A stretch of DNA of 11,378 bases, from contig JANYBE010000633.1 of the NCBI GenBank assembly GCA_025360945.1, positions 1 to 11,378 of the forward strand, read 5' to 3'. Within the stretch, counting starts at the first letter, position 1. Every line of letters starts with the position of its first letter. This DNA is from Rhizobacter sp. (GTDB lineage Bacteria; Pseudomonadota; Gammaproteobacteria; Burkholderiales; Burkholderiaceae_C). Shown here piece by piece: positions 1 to 7,169 of this stretch. Made by a program: the position numbers and the translations under genes. The notes under the pieces were generated by a model, which saw only the letters and a program-made list of their open reading frames with translations, was not told where the DNA came from and ran no database searches.

Positions 1-305
1 CAGTAGTCGAGGTGGCCGCCGCGCATCATCGCGAAGCTGTCGGCGGGGTGGAAGTACGAGCCGCCGTCGAGCAGCGTCACGGCCTGCTTGCCGGCATTGA
101 TCAGGTCCCAGTCTTCCTCGCCCGACGCGGGCGCCGGGCCCATGCCGAGCACGCCGTTCTCGCTGTGCAACAGCACCTCGCGGTCGTTCGGCAGGTGGTT
201 GGCCACGAGCGTGGGCAGACCGATGCCCAGATTCACGACGGCACCATCGGGGATGTCGCGCGCTACACGAGCGGCCATTTCGTTGCGGTTCAGTTTCTTG
301 ATCAT
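1..305 (-). CDS. pcaJ: 3-oxoadipate CoA-transferase subunit B (partial, C-terminus beyond the window)
   Basis: Beta subunit of the heteromeric family I CoA-transferase that moves CoA from succinyl-CoA to 3-oxoadipate in the beta-ketoadipate pathway (cytoplasmic, works with PcaI). The first 101 residues are visible and the gene runs off the left edge. Residues 26-32 read LGIGLPT. The catalytic glutamate sits in the motif SENG at residues 48-51 (Glu49), followed by GVLGMGP. DDLINAGKQ-like and MMRGGHLD motifs (residues 93-100) also match remembered PcaJ proteins closely. The ATG at 303-305 is preceded by AAGGA, which overlaps the TAA stop of pcaI; the intergenic gap is 12 nt, so the pair is translationally close. 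The closely related ScoB (acetoacetate:succinyl-CoA transferase) is the main alternative. The protocatechuate-forming genes upstream favour PcaJ. Confidence 0.88.
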   Translation of the reverse strand, partial: MIKKLNRNEMAARVARDIPDGAVVNLGIGLPTLVANHLPNDREVLLHSENGVLGMGPAPASGEEDWDLINAGKQAVTLLDGGSYFHPADSFAMMRGGHLDY

Positions 306-317
306 GAAGCGATTCCT

Positions 318-986
318 TTAGGCGCGTGGCAGGCAGACCACGCGCTGCACGTACAACCCTTGTGTGACGACGCTCTCGGGGTCCAACGCACCCAGCGGCA
401 CGATCTCGTTCACCGACGCGATGCTGAGCTTCGCCGCGGCGGCCATGATCGGGCCGAAGTTGCGCGCCGTCTTGCGGTAGGTCAGGTTTCCCCAGCGGTC
501 GCCGCGCTCGGCCTTGATCAGCGCCACGTCGGCATGGATGGGCATTTCGAGCACGAACATCTTGCCCTTGATCTCGCGCTGCTCCTTGCCGTCGGCCAGC
601 GGCGTGCCGTAGCCGGTCGGCGAGAAGAACGCGCCGATGCCGGCGCCGGCCGCGCGGATGCGCTCGGCCAGGTTTCCCTGCGGCACCAGTTCGAGCTCGA
701 GCTTGCCGGCGCGGTACAAGCCGTCGAACACGTGCGAGTCGGTCTGTCGCGGGAACGAGCAGATGATCTTGCGCACCCGGCCGGTCTTGAGCAACGCGGC
801 CAGGCCGTAGTCCCCATTGCCAGCGTTGTTGTTGACGATCACCAGGTCCTTTGCGCCCTGGTCGATGAGCGCGTCGATCAGTTCGGCCGGTTGCCCGGCG
901 CCGCCGAAGCCGCCGATCATGATCGTCGCGCCGTCGGAAATGCCGGCCAGCGCAGCCTGCACATTGGGAACGATCTTGTCGATCAT
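318..986 (-). CDS. pcaI: 3-oxoadipate CoA-transferase subunit A
   Basis: Alpha subunit of the 3-oxoadipate:succinyl-CoA transferase, partner of the PcaJ encoded 12 nt downstream. The 222-residue length is normal for a separate alpha subunit. The CoA-binding glycine-rich motif GGFGGAGQP lies at residues 25-33. Other family landmarks are NNAGNG (53-58), CSFPRQ (76-81), VPQGNLAERIR (101-111), SPTGYGT (122-128) and RWGNLTYRKTARNFGP (164-179). The C-terminal LDPESV...YVQRVV segment matches PcaI as remembered from pseudomonads. The ATG at 984-986 lies 22 nt after the aroQ stop with only a weak GGA as ribosome site. In the operon it would act after ring cleavage of the protocatechuate made by the upstream dehydratases. 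Acetoacetate transferase (ScoA/AtoD-type) remains possible by homology alone. Confidence 0.88.
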   Translation of the reverse strand: MIDKIVPNVQAALAGISDGATIMIGGFGGAGQPAELIDALIDQGAKDLVIVNNNAGNGDYGLAALLKTGRVRKIICSFPRQTDSHVFDGLYRAGKLELELVPQGNLAERIRAAGAGIGAFFSPTGYGTPLADGKEQREIKGKMFVLEMPIHADVALIKAERGDRWGNLTYRKTARNFGPIMAAAAKLSIASVNEIVPLGALDPESVVTQGLYVQRVVCLPRA

Positions 987-1008
987 GGGGTTGGTCCGGT
1001 GTGAGAGT

Positions 1009-1452
1009 TCAGGTGGCCGTGAGCCGGTCGATCGCAGCGTTCAGCGCCATCACGTAGCCGTCTACGCCGAAGCCGACGATCACGCCCGACGCGATCTCCG
1101 ACAGAAACGAGTGGTGGCGAAACGCCTCGCGCTTGTGCACGTTCGACACATGGACTTCGAAGAACGGAATCGCCACACCGGCCAGCGCGTCGCGCAGTGC
1201 GACGCTGGTATGCGTCAGGCCGCCGGGGTTGATCACGATGAAGCCGGTGCCGTCGAGCCGCGCCGCGTGGATCCGGTCGATCAGCGCGCCTTCGTGGTTG
1301 CTTTGCAAGCACTCAACCGGCATGCCACGCGCCGCGCCGAGCGCTGTCGCACGCGACTCGACATCGGCCAGCGTGTCGTGTCCGTAGACTTGCGGCTCGC
1401 GCGTGCCGAGCAGGTTCAGGTTGGGTCCGTTGAGCAGCAGGATCTTGGGCAT
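1009..1452 (-). CDS. aroQ: Type II 3-dehydroquinate dehydratase
   Basis: Small dodecameric-type dehydroquinase that interconverts 3-dehydroquinate and 3-dehydroshikimate. The 147 residues match the usual family length. Diagnostic blocks: LNGPNLNLLGTREP (7-20) with Arg18, catalytic Tyr23 just after it, QSNHEG (50-55), INPGGLTHTSVALRDA (75-89), EVHVSN (99-104) with the general-acid His101, and REAFRHHS (108-115). The open frame continues upstream to 1572, but homology begins at MPKILLLNGP, so the ATG at 1450-1452 is chosen. It lies 16 nt after the preceding stop. No purine-rich ribosome site is visible; a run of seven C occupies that place. The family is often biosynthetic, but the position between a 3-dehydroshikimate dehydratase and pcaIJ points to a catabolic job in quinate breakdown here. 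Confidence 0.93.
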   Translation of the reverse strand: MPKILLLNGPNLNLLGTREPQVYGHDTLADVESRATALGAARGMPVECLQSNHEGALIDRIHAARLDGTGFIVINPGGLTHTSVALRDALAGVAIPFFEVHVSNVHKREAFRHHSFLSEIASGVIVGFGVDGYVMALNAAIDRLTAT

Positions 1453-1468
1453 GGTGTGGGGGGGCAGT

Positions 1469-2524
1469 TCAGCCCGCAATGTTGTCACATCGTACGGACT
1501 TTCCGCTCGCCGCCGCCTGCGCGATCGCCAGCGTCGACCGCAGGGAGCGGGTGGCATCGCGCACCGTGACAAGCGGCGGCTCGCTGCGGCAGATCACCGC
1601 AGCGAAGTGTCGCAGCTGGCGCTGCAGCGGGTCGGCCTGCGGTGCGGCCAGTGCGCGTTCGGCCATCGGTTCGAACCACGAGGGCTCGTGCACCGCCGTC
1701 TGCAGCCGCAGCGTCGGCACGGCCAGACTGCCGCGGTCGCCGGTGACGAGGTAGCAGGCTTCGTGCACATCGCGGGCATAGGCCGGGTTCTCGCCCGAGG
1801 TCTGCTCCCATCTGCGCGTGCTCGCTGCCACGTCCGAAAGCAAAAAGCTGCCGAGTGCGCCGTTCGCGAAGCGCAGCGTGATCACGACGCTGTCCTCGAC
1901 CTCGTGGCCGCGCCGCGCGTTGGACGCGACTGCCTGCACGGTGTCGATCTCGCCGGCGAGCATGCGCAGGTTGTCGACCTCGTGCACCATGTTGTTCAGG
2001 ATCGGCCCACCGCCGGGTCGACGCCGCCACGGCGCCTCGCTGAAGTAGCGCGCCGGCTTGTGGAACAGGGCGCTGCCCTGCACTGCCACCAGTCGCCCGA
2101 GTTCACCGGCGGCTATCACCGCGCGCGCAGCCACCATCACCGCGCTGTGGCGACGGTGGTGGCCGACCAGCACCGGCACGCTCGAACGCTCGACCGCACC
2201 GACGAGCTGCAAGGCCTCGGCCAGCCTATCAGCAACGGGCTTCTCGACCAGCACCGGAGTGCGTAGGGCGAGGCACGCGAGCACGCCCCGCACGTGCAGC
2301 GTGTTCGGCGTCGCAAGGATCACACCATCGGGCTTGAGCGCAGCCAGCGCGGTGCCAAAGTCGCTCCAGTGGGGCACGTTCAGGTTCGCAGCCCACGCGG
2401 CGCCGGCTGGCGACGGATTGGCAATGCCAGCAAGCTCGAACGCAGCGTCGGCCCGCACGCGCTCGGCATGCGCGCGGCCGATGACGCCCGCGCCCACCAG
2501 CAGCAGGCGCAGTCGGCCGCTCAC
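1469..2524 (-). CDS. Gfo/Idh/MocA family NAD(P)-dependent oxidoreductase
   Basis: Two-domain dehydrogenase of 351 residues with an N-terminal Rossmann fold: the dinucleotide loop GAGVIG is at residues 11-16, ATPNTLH at 71-77 and the family hallmark EKP at 94-96. The C-terminal alpha/beta domain carries the pattern GGGPILNNMVHEVDNLRML around residues 171-189, which resembles the substrate-binding GG..D.G.H..D segment of the family. The GTG at 2522-2524 is chosen as start. It overlaps the stop of the upstream gene as GTGA, has GGGGAAG eight bases upstream, and directly precedes the Rossmann strand; the longer frame to 2602 would overlap that gene by 82 nt. The substrate is unknown. Context suggests oxidation of quinate, shikimate or another cyclitol acid to the keto form used by AroQ and the dehydratase. 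This role is inference. Confidence 0.85.
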   Translation of the reverse strand: MSGRLRLLLVGAGVIGRAHAERVRADAAFELAGIANPSPAGAAWAANLNVPHWSDFGTALAALKPDGVILATPNTLHVRGVLACLALRTPVLVEKPVADRLAEALQLVGAVERSSVPVLVGHHRRHSAVMVAARAVIAAGELGRLVAVQGSALFHKPARYFSEAPWRRRPGGGPILNNMVHEVDNLRMLAGEIDTVQAVASNARRGHEVEDSVVITLRFANGALGSFLLSDVAASTRRWEQTSGENPAYARDVHEACYLVTGDRGSLAVPTLRLQTAVHEPSWFEPMAERALAAPQADPLQRQLRHFAAVICRSEPPLVTVRDATRSLRSTLAIAQAAASGKSVRCDNIAG

Positions 2525-3432
2525 AGCGGCGCTTCCCCACGCCGCAGTCGCATGCGTCCCGGCAAGGGCACGGAACGGTGCAGCACGTCTTCGCTCAGCC
2601 ACACGGCCGAGCGGCGCGCGCGCTCTGCGACCACCGGCAGCGGCATCTGCTGGTAGTCGTCGTTGAAGACCTCGAAGCTATAGTCGCCGTGGTAGCCGAG
2701 CCGATCCAGCCGCATCACCAGCTCGGCCAGCGCCTCGCTGTGCACGCCTTCGCCCGGGAAGACGCGGAAGTGGCGCGCCGTGTCGATGCGCTCCTCGACC
2801 GACTTGATCTCGTTCCACATAAAGTCGGCGAGCTGCACCAAGAAGATCTTGTCCGGGTCAAGCATGTCCAGGTCTTCGAGAGAGGTCTTGCTCGCGAACG
2901 CGTGGAAGGAATCGATGCCGATACCGAGGTTGGGCGCGTCGGCGCGGCAGACAATGTCCCACGCGGTCGTGAACTCATTGACGTTTCGTCCCCATGACAG
3001 CCCCTCGTAAGCGACGCGGATGCCCAGCGGCAGTGCCAGCATCGCCAGCTTGCGCAGGTCGCGCGCTAGCAAGTCGGGATCGGCCGTGGCATGCGTCGAG
3101 GTCGACGAGCAGACCAGCAGCACCTTCGCGCCGACCGCCGCGCACATCTCGAGCATGGACTTGGCAACATCGACCTTGTACTCGTGCAGATGGCCGCTCA
3201 GACCTTCGAAGTCGCGCAATACCTGAAAGCCAGTGACCCGCAGGCCGCTGGCCTTCACGACACGCACTGCGTCAGGGATGCCCTGGGCATGGCCGACCAG
3301 GTCGCGTGCCAACAGCATCACCTGCGAGAAGCCTGCACCTGAAATTGCAGCAAGCTTGTGCGGCAGCGTGCCGGCGAGCGAGATTGAGTCCATACCGAAA
3401 TCGCTGATGTTCACGTGGTCGTGGTTCGCCAT
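2521..3432 (-). CDS. quiC: 3-dehydroshikimate dehydratase, QuiC-type (sugar phosphate isomerase/epimerase TIM barrel)
   Basis: Predicted to dehydrate 3-dehydroshikimate to protocatechuate, joining quinate/shikimate breakdown to the beta-ketoadipate pathway. It is a 303-residue xylose-isomerase-like TIM barrel that resembles the N-terminal half of the fused pseudomonad QuiC. SLAGTLPHKL is at 18-27, FQVLRDFEG at 69-77, YEGLSWGRNVNEF at 142-154, IDSFHAF at 173-179, DKIFLVQLAD at 194-203, HFRVFPGEG at 221-229 and FEVFND at 253-258. The four metal ligands expected for this family are present: Glu143, Asp174, Gln200 and Glu254. Fused homologues also carry an HPPD-like domain after the barrel; here that part is the separate gene immediately upstream. 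The start at 3430-3432 is eight bases from the previous stop; a second in-frame ATG at 3391-3393 is possible. The last four bases overlap the next gene. Confidence 0.85.
   Translation of the reverse strand: MANHDHVNISDFGMDSISLAGTLPHKLAAISGAGFSQVMLLARDLVGHAQGIPDAVRVVKASGLRVTGFQVLRDFEGLSGHLHEYKVDVAKSMLEMCAAVGAKVLLVCSSTSTHATADPDLLARDLRKLAMLALPLGIRVAYEGLSWGRNVNEFTTAWDIVCRADAPNLGIGIDSFHAFASKTSLEDLDMLDPDKIFLVQLADFMWNEIKSVEERIDTARHFRVFPGEGVHSEALAELVMRLDRLGYHGDYSFEVFNDDYQQMPLPVVAERARRSAVWLSEDVLHRSVPLPGRMRLRRGEAPL
2532..2538 (-). promoter_or_regulatory. Ribosome binding site deciding a GTG start
   Basis: On the minus strand this reads GGGGAAG, placed eight bases before the GTG at 2522-2524 that forms a GTGA overlap with the TGA of the upstream dehydratase gene. 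It supports GTG rather than the more upstream start of the long frame for the Gfo/Idh oxidoreductase. Confidence 0.55.
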
Positions 3433-3440
3433 GGCAGGTC

Positions 3441-4319
3441 TCAGCGTTCGTCGTGAACCAGCTCGAACATCGCGCCGCCGAGGTAGCTCTGCGTCAGTGC
3501 GCCGCGCGTCTCGGAGTGCACGCCCTGCGATTCGACGAAGCTCACGCCGCGCTCGCGCAAGGCGCCCACGCTCGCGAGCACGTCCGGCGCGCCCAGGCCG
3601 ATGCGCTGCAGCGACTCCTTGCCATCGACATCAAGGATGCCGGGCTCGGGCTCGATCAGCTGCAGGTAGAACGAGCCGCACGGGCTCTTCAGCACGCGCC
3701 CCTTGGGCAGAATGCCGTGGCGCTCTTCGGCAGGCAGCGCCATGAAGCCGAACAGTTTTCCATAGAACTCTGTCCAGTCCTGCATGCGGTCGTTGCCGAT
3801 GTACTGCACGACGCCGAACCAGTGCAATCCAGTCAGCGCCGGCGGGTTCGCCTGCACCGTCGGGATCAGCGTGAAGTCGACGTCGTAGATCGAGAAGTCG
3901 CGGTAGCGGTCGACGAAATAGATGCGGCTTGCGCCGACGCCGTGAATCGCCGGGATGTTCAGCTCCATCACCTCGACGTGGGTCGGCAGCGCCCACGCGC
4001 CGCGGTCCAGCGCGTAGCGGTAAGCGCTTGCGGCATCGCGCACGCGCAGCGCGATCGCCGCGATTACCGGCACGTCGCTGGGCTGCACACTGCGCGGTAA
4101 GCCGCCGGCGTGAGCGTTGATGATGATGTTCATGTCGCCCTGCCGGTACAACAGCACCTCGCGCGAGCGGTGCCGCGCGACCGGGCGAAAGCCCATCATC
4201 TCCAGCACCTGGCCGAGCGCCTGCGGCTTGGCGGTACTGAACTCGATGAATTCGATGCCGTCCAGCCCGAGCGGGTTGGTGGCGTCGGCGAGCGCTTCAC
4301 GGTCGGAGAGGTCCTGCAT
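3441..4319 (-). CDS. VOC family protein resembling 4-hydroxyphenylpyruvate dioxygenase (stand-alone counterpart of the QuiC C-terminal domain)
   Basis: A 292-residue protein with two vicinal-oxygen-chelate repeats. NPLGLDGIEFIEFST at 15-29 and HRSREVLLYRQGDMNIIIN at 50-68 strongly recall the N-terminal half of HPPD, as do MELNIPAIHGVG (118-129) and SIYDVDF (143-149). In the second half, His166 (in GLHWFG) and Glu286 (in AMFELV) align with two of the three HPPD iron ligands, but the middle histidine position reads LQRIG, giving Arg239. It is about 60 residues shorter than HPPD. The ATG at 4317-4319 has GGGAAG upstream, 19 nt after livF. Immediately downstream lies the TIM-barrel dehydratase. 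In pseudomonads these two modules are one polypeptide in the opposite order, so a partner or regulatory role for the dehydratase is likely. True HPPD activity is doubtful. Confidence 0.82.
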   Translation of the reverse strand: MQDLSDREALADATNPLGLDGIEFIEFSTAKPQALGQVLEMMGFRPVARHRSREVLLYRQGDMNIIINAHAGGLPRSVQPSDVPVIAAIALRVRDAASAYRYALDRGAWALPTHVEVMELNIPAIHGVGASRIYFVDRYRDFSIYDVDFTLIPTVQANPPALTGLHWFGVVQYIGNDRMQDWTEFYGKLFGFMALPAEERHGILPKGRVLKSPCGSFYLQLIEPEPGILDVDGKESLQRIGLGAPDVLASVGALRERGVSFVESQGVHSETRGALTQSYLGGAMFELVHDER

Positions 4320-4338
4320 ACGTGCTTCCCAAGTCAGG

Positions 4339-5094
4339 TCAGAGAATGACAGGCGCCGGCGTCGCCGCCTCGTGTGCGCCGCCGAGGAAAAGCCGTTCGA
4401 TGTTCGGGTCGGCGAGCAATTCGTCGGCCTTGCGGTGCATCACCAAGCGGCCCGATTCGAGCGCGATCGCCTCGTCGGCCATCTTCAGCGCGCTCTTCAC
4501 GTTCTGCTCGACAATCAGTACCGTCGTCCCCTGGTCGGCGAGCTGGCGCAGCAGCTTGAACACGTCGGCCACGACCATCGGCGACAGGCCGATTGAGGGC
4601 TCGTCGATCAGCAGAACCTTGGGCCGCAGCAGCAGCGCACGGCCGACTTCAAGCTGCTTTTGCTCGCCCCCCGACAGCATCGACGCGGCGCTGTTCAAGC
4701 GCTCCTTCACGCGCGGAAAACGCTCGAGCACTTCCGGAATGCGCTCGTGCGTCGTCTTCATGCCCAGCGTGATGCCGCCGAGCTCTAGGTTTTCCCACAC
4801 ACTGAGCTGGCCGAACAGGTTGCGGCCCTGCGGTACGAATGCGATGCCGTGCTTCACGAGCAGGTCTTTCGCGCTCGCGCCGGTGATGTCCAGTCCGCTC
4901 AGCCGGATGCTGCCGTGCCGCACCTTGAGCATGCCGAACAGCGTCTTCAGTACCGTCGACTTGCCCGCGCCGTTGGGCCCTAGCAGCAGCGTGATCTTGC
5001 CGCGCTTGGCCTTCAGGCTCAGGTTGTTCAGGATCATGAAGTCACCGTAGCCGGCGACGACATCATCAAATTCAATGCAGGGCAGATCATCCAT
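4339..5094 (-). CDS. livF: Branched-chain-amino-acid-type ABC transporter ATP-binding protein LivF
   Basis: Second ATPase of the HAAT-family importer, on the cytoplasmic face with LivG. The 251 residues contain Walker A GPNGAGKS (39-46), Q-loop VPQGRNLF with Gln89, the signature LSGGE (140-144), Walker B VLLIDEP (160-166) and IVEQN (195-199), where LivF proteins normally carry Gln instead of the switch histidine. FVPQGRNLF and LSPMV are LivF-type rather than LivG-type. The open frame extends to 5211, but homology starts at MDDLPCIEF and GAGGA lies six bases before the ATG at 5092-5094. The start overlaps the tannase stop by eight bases, suggesting coupled translation. It is separated from livG by the tannase gene, which is unusual for this cassette. 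The transported substrate is inferred to be an aromatic or cyclitol acid rather than leucine. Confidence 0.92.
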   Translation of the reverse strand: MDDLPCIEFDDVVAGYGDFMILNNLSLKAKRGKITLLLGPNGAGKSTVLKTLFGMLKVRHGSIRLSGLDITGASAKDLLVKHGIAFVPQGRNLFGQLSVWENLELGGITLGMKTTHERIPEVLERFPRVKERLNSAASMLSGGEQKQLEVGRALLLRPKVLLIDEPSIGLSPMVVADVFKLLRQLADQGTTVLIVEQNVKSALKMADEAIALESGRLVMHRKADELLADPNIERLFLGGAHEAATPAPVIL

Positions 5095-6403
5095 CGCAGG
5101 TCCTCGTGAAGACTTTCGAGCCGTTGACGACCGGCGGTCTCGCCGTTGTGCTGGCGTCGGCGGCATAGCGAACGTCCTGCAGCATGAGCGCCAGATTGTC
5201 GGTATCGGCACCGGCGATCAGGCCGCCGATGGCGGCGCTGCGCGAGAAGGTCCACCACGGCTGCTTGGCGCCCAGCGATTTGCCGGCGCGGCCGTCGGCA
5301 CTCTGGGTCGCATCCCAGCTGCCGTCGCTGGTGGCGCCGTACCAGATCTTGTTCAGTGCATTGGCTGCCCTCGCGCTCATGCAGCTGCTGGCGTCGGCGT
5401 TGTTGCCAGTGACGCCGTCACCGAGCACGCCGTTGCACAGCGCGCCGGCGTCGCGCAGCGGGTCGTAGTTGCAGCTGGAGGGGTTGAGCAAGAAGCCGAG
5501 ACCGGGCTTGTGGCATTGCACCACGGCGCGCTTGTTGGCGGCATCGACCTTCTTCGCGAAAGCAGCGGCCTGCGCCTTGTCCGCTGACGTGAAGCCGAGC
5601 TCGGTCCGCATTACGATCTGCGGCTGGATCGCCACGGTGCCGAACATCGGCGGGCTGATCGCCGGCTGGCCGATCATGTAGCCGTCGTAGAGCTCAGGAA
5701 ACTGCTGCGCCACCTTCAGGCCCTTGCGGCCGCCTTGCGAGTGGCCATCGTAGTCGGTGAAGCGCGGCGACTTACCGTAGTAGAGCGTCACCAGTGCCTT
5801 GGTCTTGACCGCCTGTTCGACCATCGCACGCGTCGTGAAGTCGTGCAGCGATTCGAGGTTGAGTTGGCCGTTCGAGAGGTAGGCGAAAAAGGGATCCTGG
5901 TACCAGGGCTGTCCGGCATCGGCGGTACCGGACGCGTAGCCCATGTTGGCGTCGACCAGTGCAGGCACCTTGCTGCCGATCTGGTCCGGATATCGATGGC
6001 CACCTCCGACCCAGCCGCCGTCGCCATAGTTGCGGATGCGTTCGTTCCACTGGGCCGGCAGCCAGACCTCGATGCCGATGCCTTCGCTGTACGCGCGTGC
6101 GTTCTTGTCCTTCTCGGCCATCGCGCCGGGACCGATCAGCAGCTTGACCAAGCACAAGTCGGCGGCCATCGTGATCGGAGACGGGGAATCGACCGCCGTC
6201 AGCGCCGCGCCCTTCTTGATCTCGCGCACCGACACCACGGTGGTCTGCGCATCGGGCTTGAAGGCCGACTTGATGCTGTCGTTGCAGGCCAGCGTTGCGG
6301 CAGGCGGCGCGGTGACGCAGCCGGCCAGCAGCGCCGCGGCCCCGGCGGCGAGCGCGTTCCAGGCGCACAGCTGTCGCCTCGCCGGTGTCCCTTGTCGTGT
6401 CAT
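5087..6403 (-). CDS. Tannase/feruloyl esterase family lipoprotein, C-terminally truncated
   Basis: Alpha/beta hydrolase of the tannase/FaeB/MHETase family, whose members hydrolyse aromatic carboxylate esters such as chlorogenate or galloyl esters. The N-terminus has a lipoprotein signal with lipobox LAGC (26-29), so it is probably membrane-anchored outside the cytoplasm. The oxyanion-region segment NYGDGGWVGGG is at 125-135. The nucleophile Ser222 lies in GHSQGGRKG (220-228); most relatives have Cys before this Ser, here it is His221. Lid-like segments with paired Cys (297, 311, 323, 341) and NKIWYG (351-356) follow. The protein stops at 438 residues, before the region that in relatives of roughly 520-600 residues supplies the catalytic Asp and His. 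No continuation is found in other frames because livF starts there. It begins one base after the livG stop. It may be an inactive remnant or a divergent form. Confidence 0.8.
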   Translation of the reverse strand: MTRQGTPARRQLCAWNALAAGAAALLAGCVTAPPAATLACNDSIKSAFKPDAQTTVVSVREIKKGAALTAVDSPSPITMAADLCLVKLLIGPGAMAEKDKNARAYSEGIGIEVWLPAQWNERIRNYGDGGWVGGGHRYPDQIGSKVPALVDANMGYASGTADAGQPWYQDPFFAYLSNGQLNLESLHDFTTRAMVEQAVKTKALVTLYYGKSPRFTDYDGHSQGGRKGLKVAQQFPELYDGYMIGQPAISPPMFGTVAIQPQIVMRTELGFTSADKAQAAAFAKKVDAANKRAVVQCHKPGLGFLLNPSSCNYDPLRDAGALCNGVLGDGVTGNNADASSCMSARAANALNKIWYGATSDGSWDATQSADGRAGKSLGAKQPWWTFSRSAAIGGLIAGADTDNLALMLQDVRYAADASTTARPPVVNGSKVFTRTCDG

Positions 6404-6404
6404 C

Positions 6405-7169
6405 TCAACTCCCCAGGTACGCGTCCAGCACCTGCTTGTTGCCGCGAATCTCGGCTGGTGTGCCGATCGCCATCACCGTGCCCTCTACCATCACCATGAT
6501 GCGGTGGCACAGGTCCATCACGAAGTCCATGTTGTGTTCGATGACGATGAAGCTGCGGTGCTTGGCACCGTCGCCACCGCCGGACTTGTTGAGCTCTTTC
6601 AACAAGGTGCTGATGCCGCCGACCAGACTCGGATTCACGCCCGCGCAGGGTTCGTCGAGCAGTACCAGGTCGGGCTCGCTCATGAAGGCCATCGCGATGT
6701 CGACCAGCTTCTGCTGGCCGTAGCTCAGCTCGCCGGCCTTCTTCTCGGCCACGTGACGGATGCGAAACTGGTCGATCAGCGCGTCGGCTTTCTCGCCCAG
6801 GCCCGAATCGCTCGGCGCGAACATGCGGCTCCACATGCTGCCCTTGTGCTCTTGTGCGGCGACGATCAGGTTATCGCGCACCGTCATCTTGCCGAACACC
6901 TGCAGCGTCTGGAAGGTGCGGCCGACGCCGCGCTGGTTCAGCTGCAGCGGCGACAGGCCGGTGACGTTCTTGCCGTTCAGCTCGATGCTGCCGGCGTCCG
7001 GAGTGATCTGGCCGAGCACGCTGTTGAACATCGTCGTCTTGCCAGAACCGTTGGGCCCGATCACGCCGAAGATCTCGCCAGGCATGACCTCGAATGACAC
7101 ACCGTCGACCGCGAGAATCGCGCCGTAGGACTTCTTCAGTCCGTCGACCTTGAGCAGCGGCGCGCTCAT
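6405..7169 (-). CDS. livG: Branched-chain-amino-acid-type ABC transporter ATP-binding protein LivG
   Basis: First ATPase of the HAAT importer, 254 residues. Walker A GPNGSGKT is at 38-45, the Q-loop Gln87 in GRTFQTLQVF, the signature LSYGQ at 148-152, Walker B LVLLDEP at 168-174 and the switch histidine His212 in IEHNMDFVM. That last block and the C-terminal IRGNKQVLDAYLG are typical of LivG. The start codon at 7167-7169 overlaps the livM stop as ATGA. The much longer upstream reading frame to 7769 lies within livM and has no homology. A short polar insert (KSGGGDGAKH, residues 195-204) precedes the beta strand leading to the switch histidine. The stop is one base before the tannase start. 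The neighbours make up a complete importer. Confidence 0.93.
   Translation of the reverse strand: MSAPLLKVDGLKKSYGAILAVDGVSFEVMPGEIFGVIGPNGSGKTTMFNSVLGQITPDAGSIELNGKNVTGLSPLQLNQRGVGRTFQTLQVFGKMTVRDNLIVAAQEHKGSMWSRMFAPSDSGLGEKADALIDQFRIRHVAEKKAGELSYGQQKLVDIAMAFMSEPDLVLLDEPCAGVNPSLVGGISTLLKELNKSGGGDGAKHRSFIVIEHNMDFVMDLCHRIMVMVEGTVMAIGTPAEIRGNKQVLDAYLGS

Noticed and set aside
12..1004. 330-codon open frame on the plus strand opposite pcaIJ
   Set aside because: Antisense shadow of two well-recognised genes in high-GC DNA; the translation is rich in Ala, Arg, His and Val and shows no family motif.
1453..1572. Longer start for aroQ
   Set aside because: The extra 40 residues are Arg/Pro-rich, overlap the oxidoreductase gene and are absent from type II dehydroquinases.
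5095..5211. Longer start for livF
   Set aside because: The extra residues lie within the tannase coding region, show no ABC homology, and a clear GAGGA site precedes the ATG at 5094.
5034..5258. Minus-strand frame that might encode the missing tannase C-terminus after a frameshift
   Set aside because: Its translation is Arg-rich, lacks any Asp/His region like that of tannases and soon overlaps livF, so no simple frameshift restores the domain.
6030..7097. 355-codon open frame on the plus strand
   Set aside because: Lies opposite the tannase and livG genes and has no recognisable domain. The similar long plus-strand frames at 1403-2266, 3453-4100, 5735-6499, 8140-9096 and 10272-11159 are rejected for the same reason.
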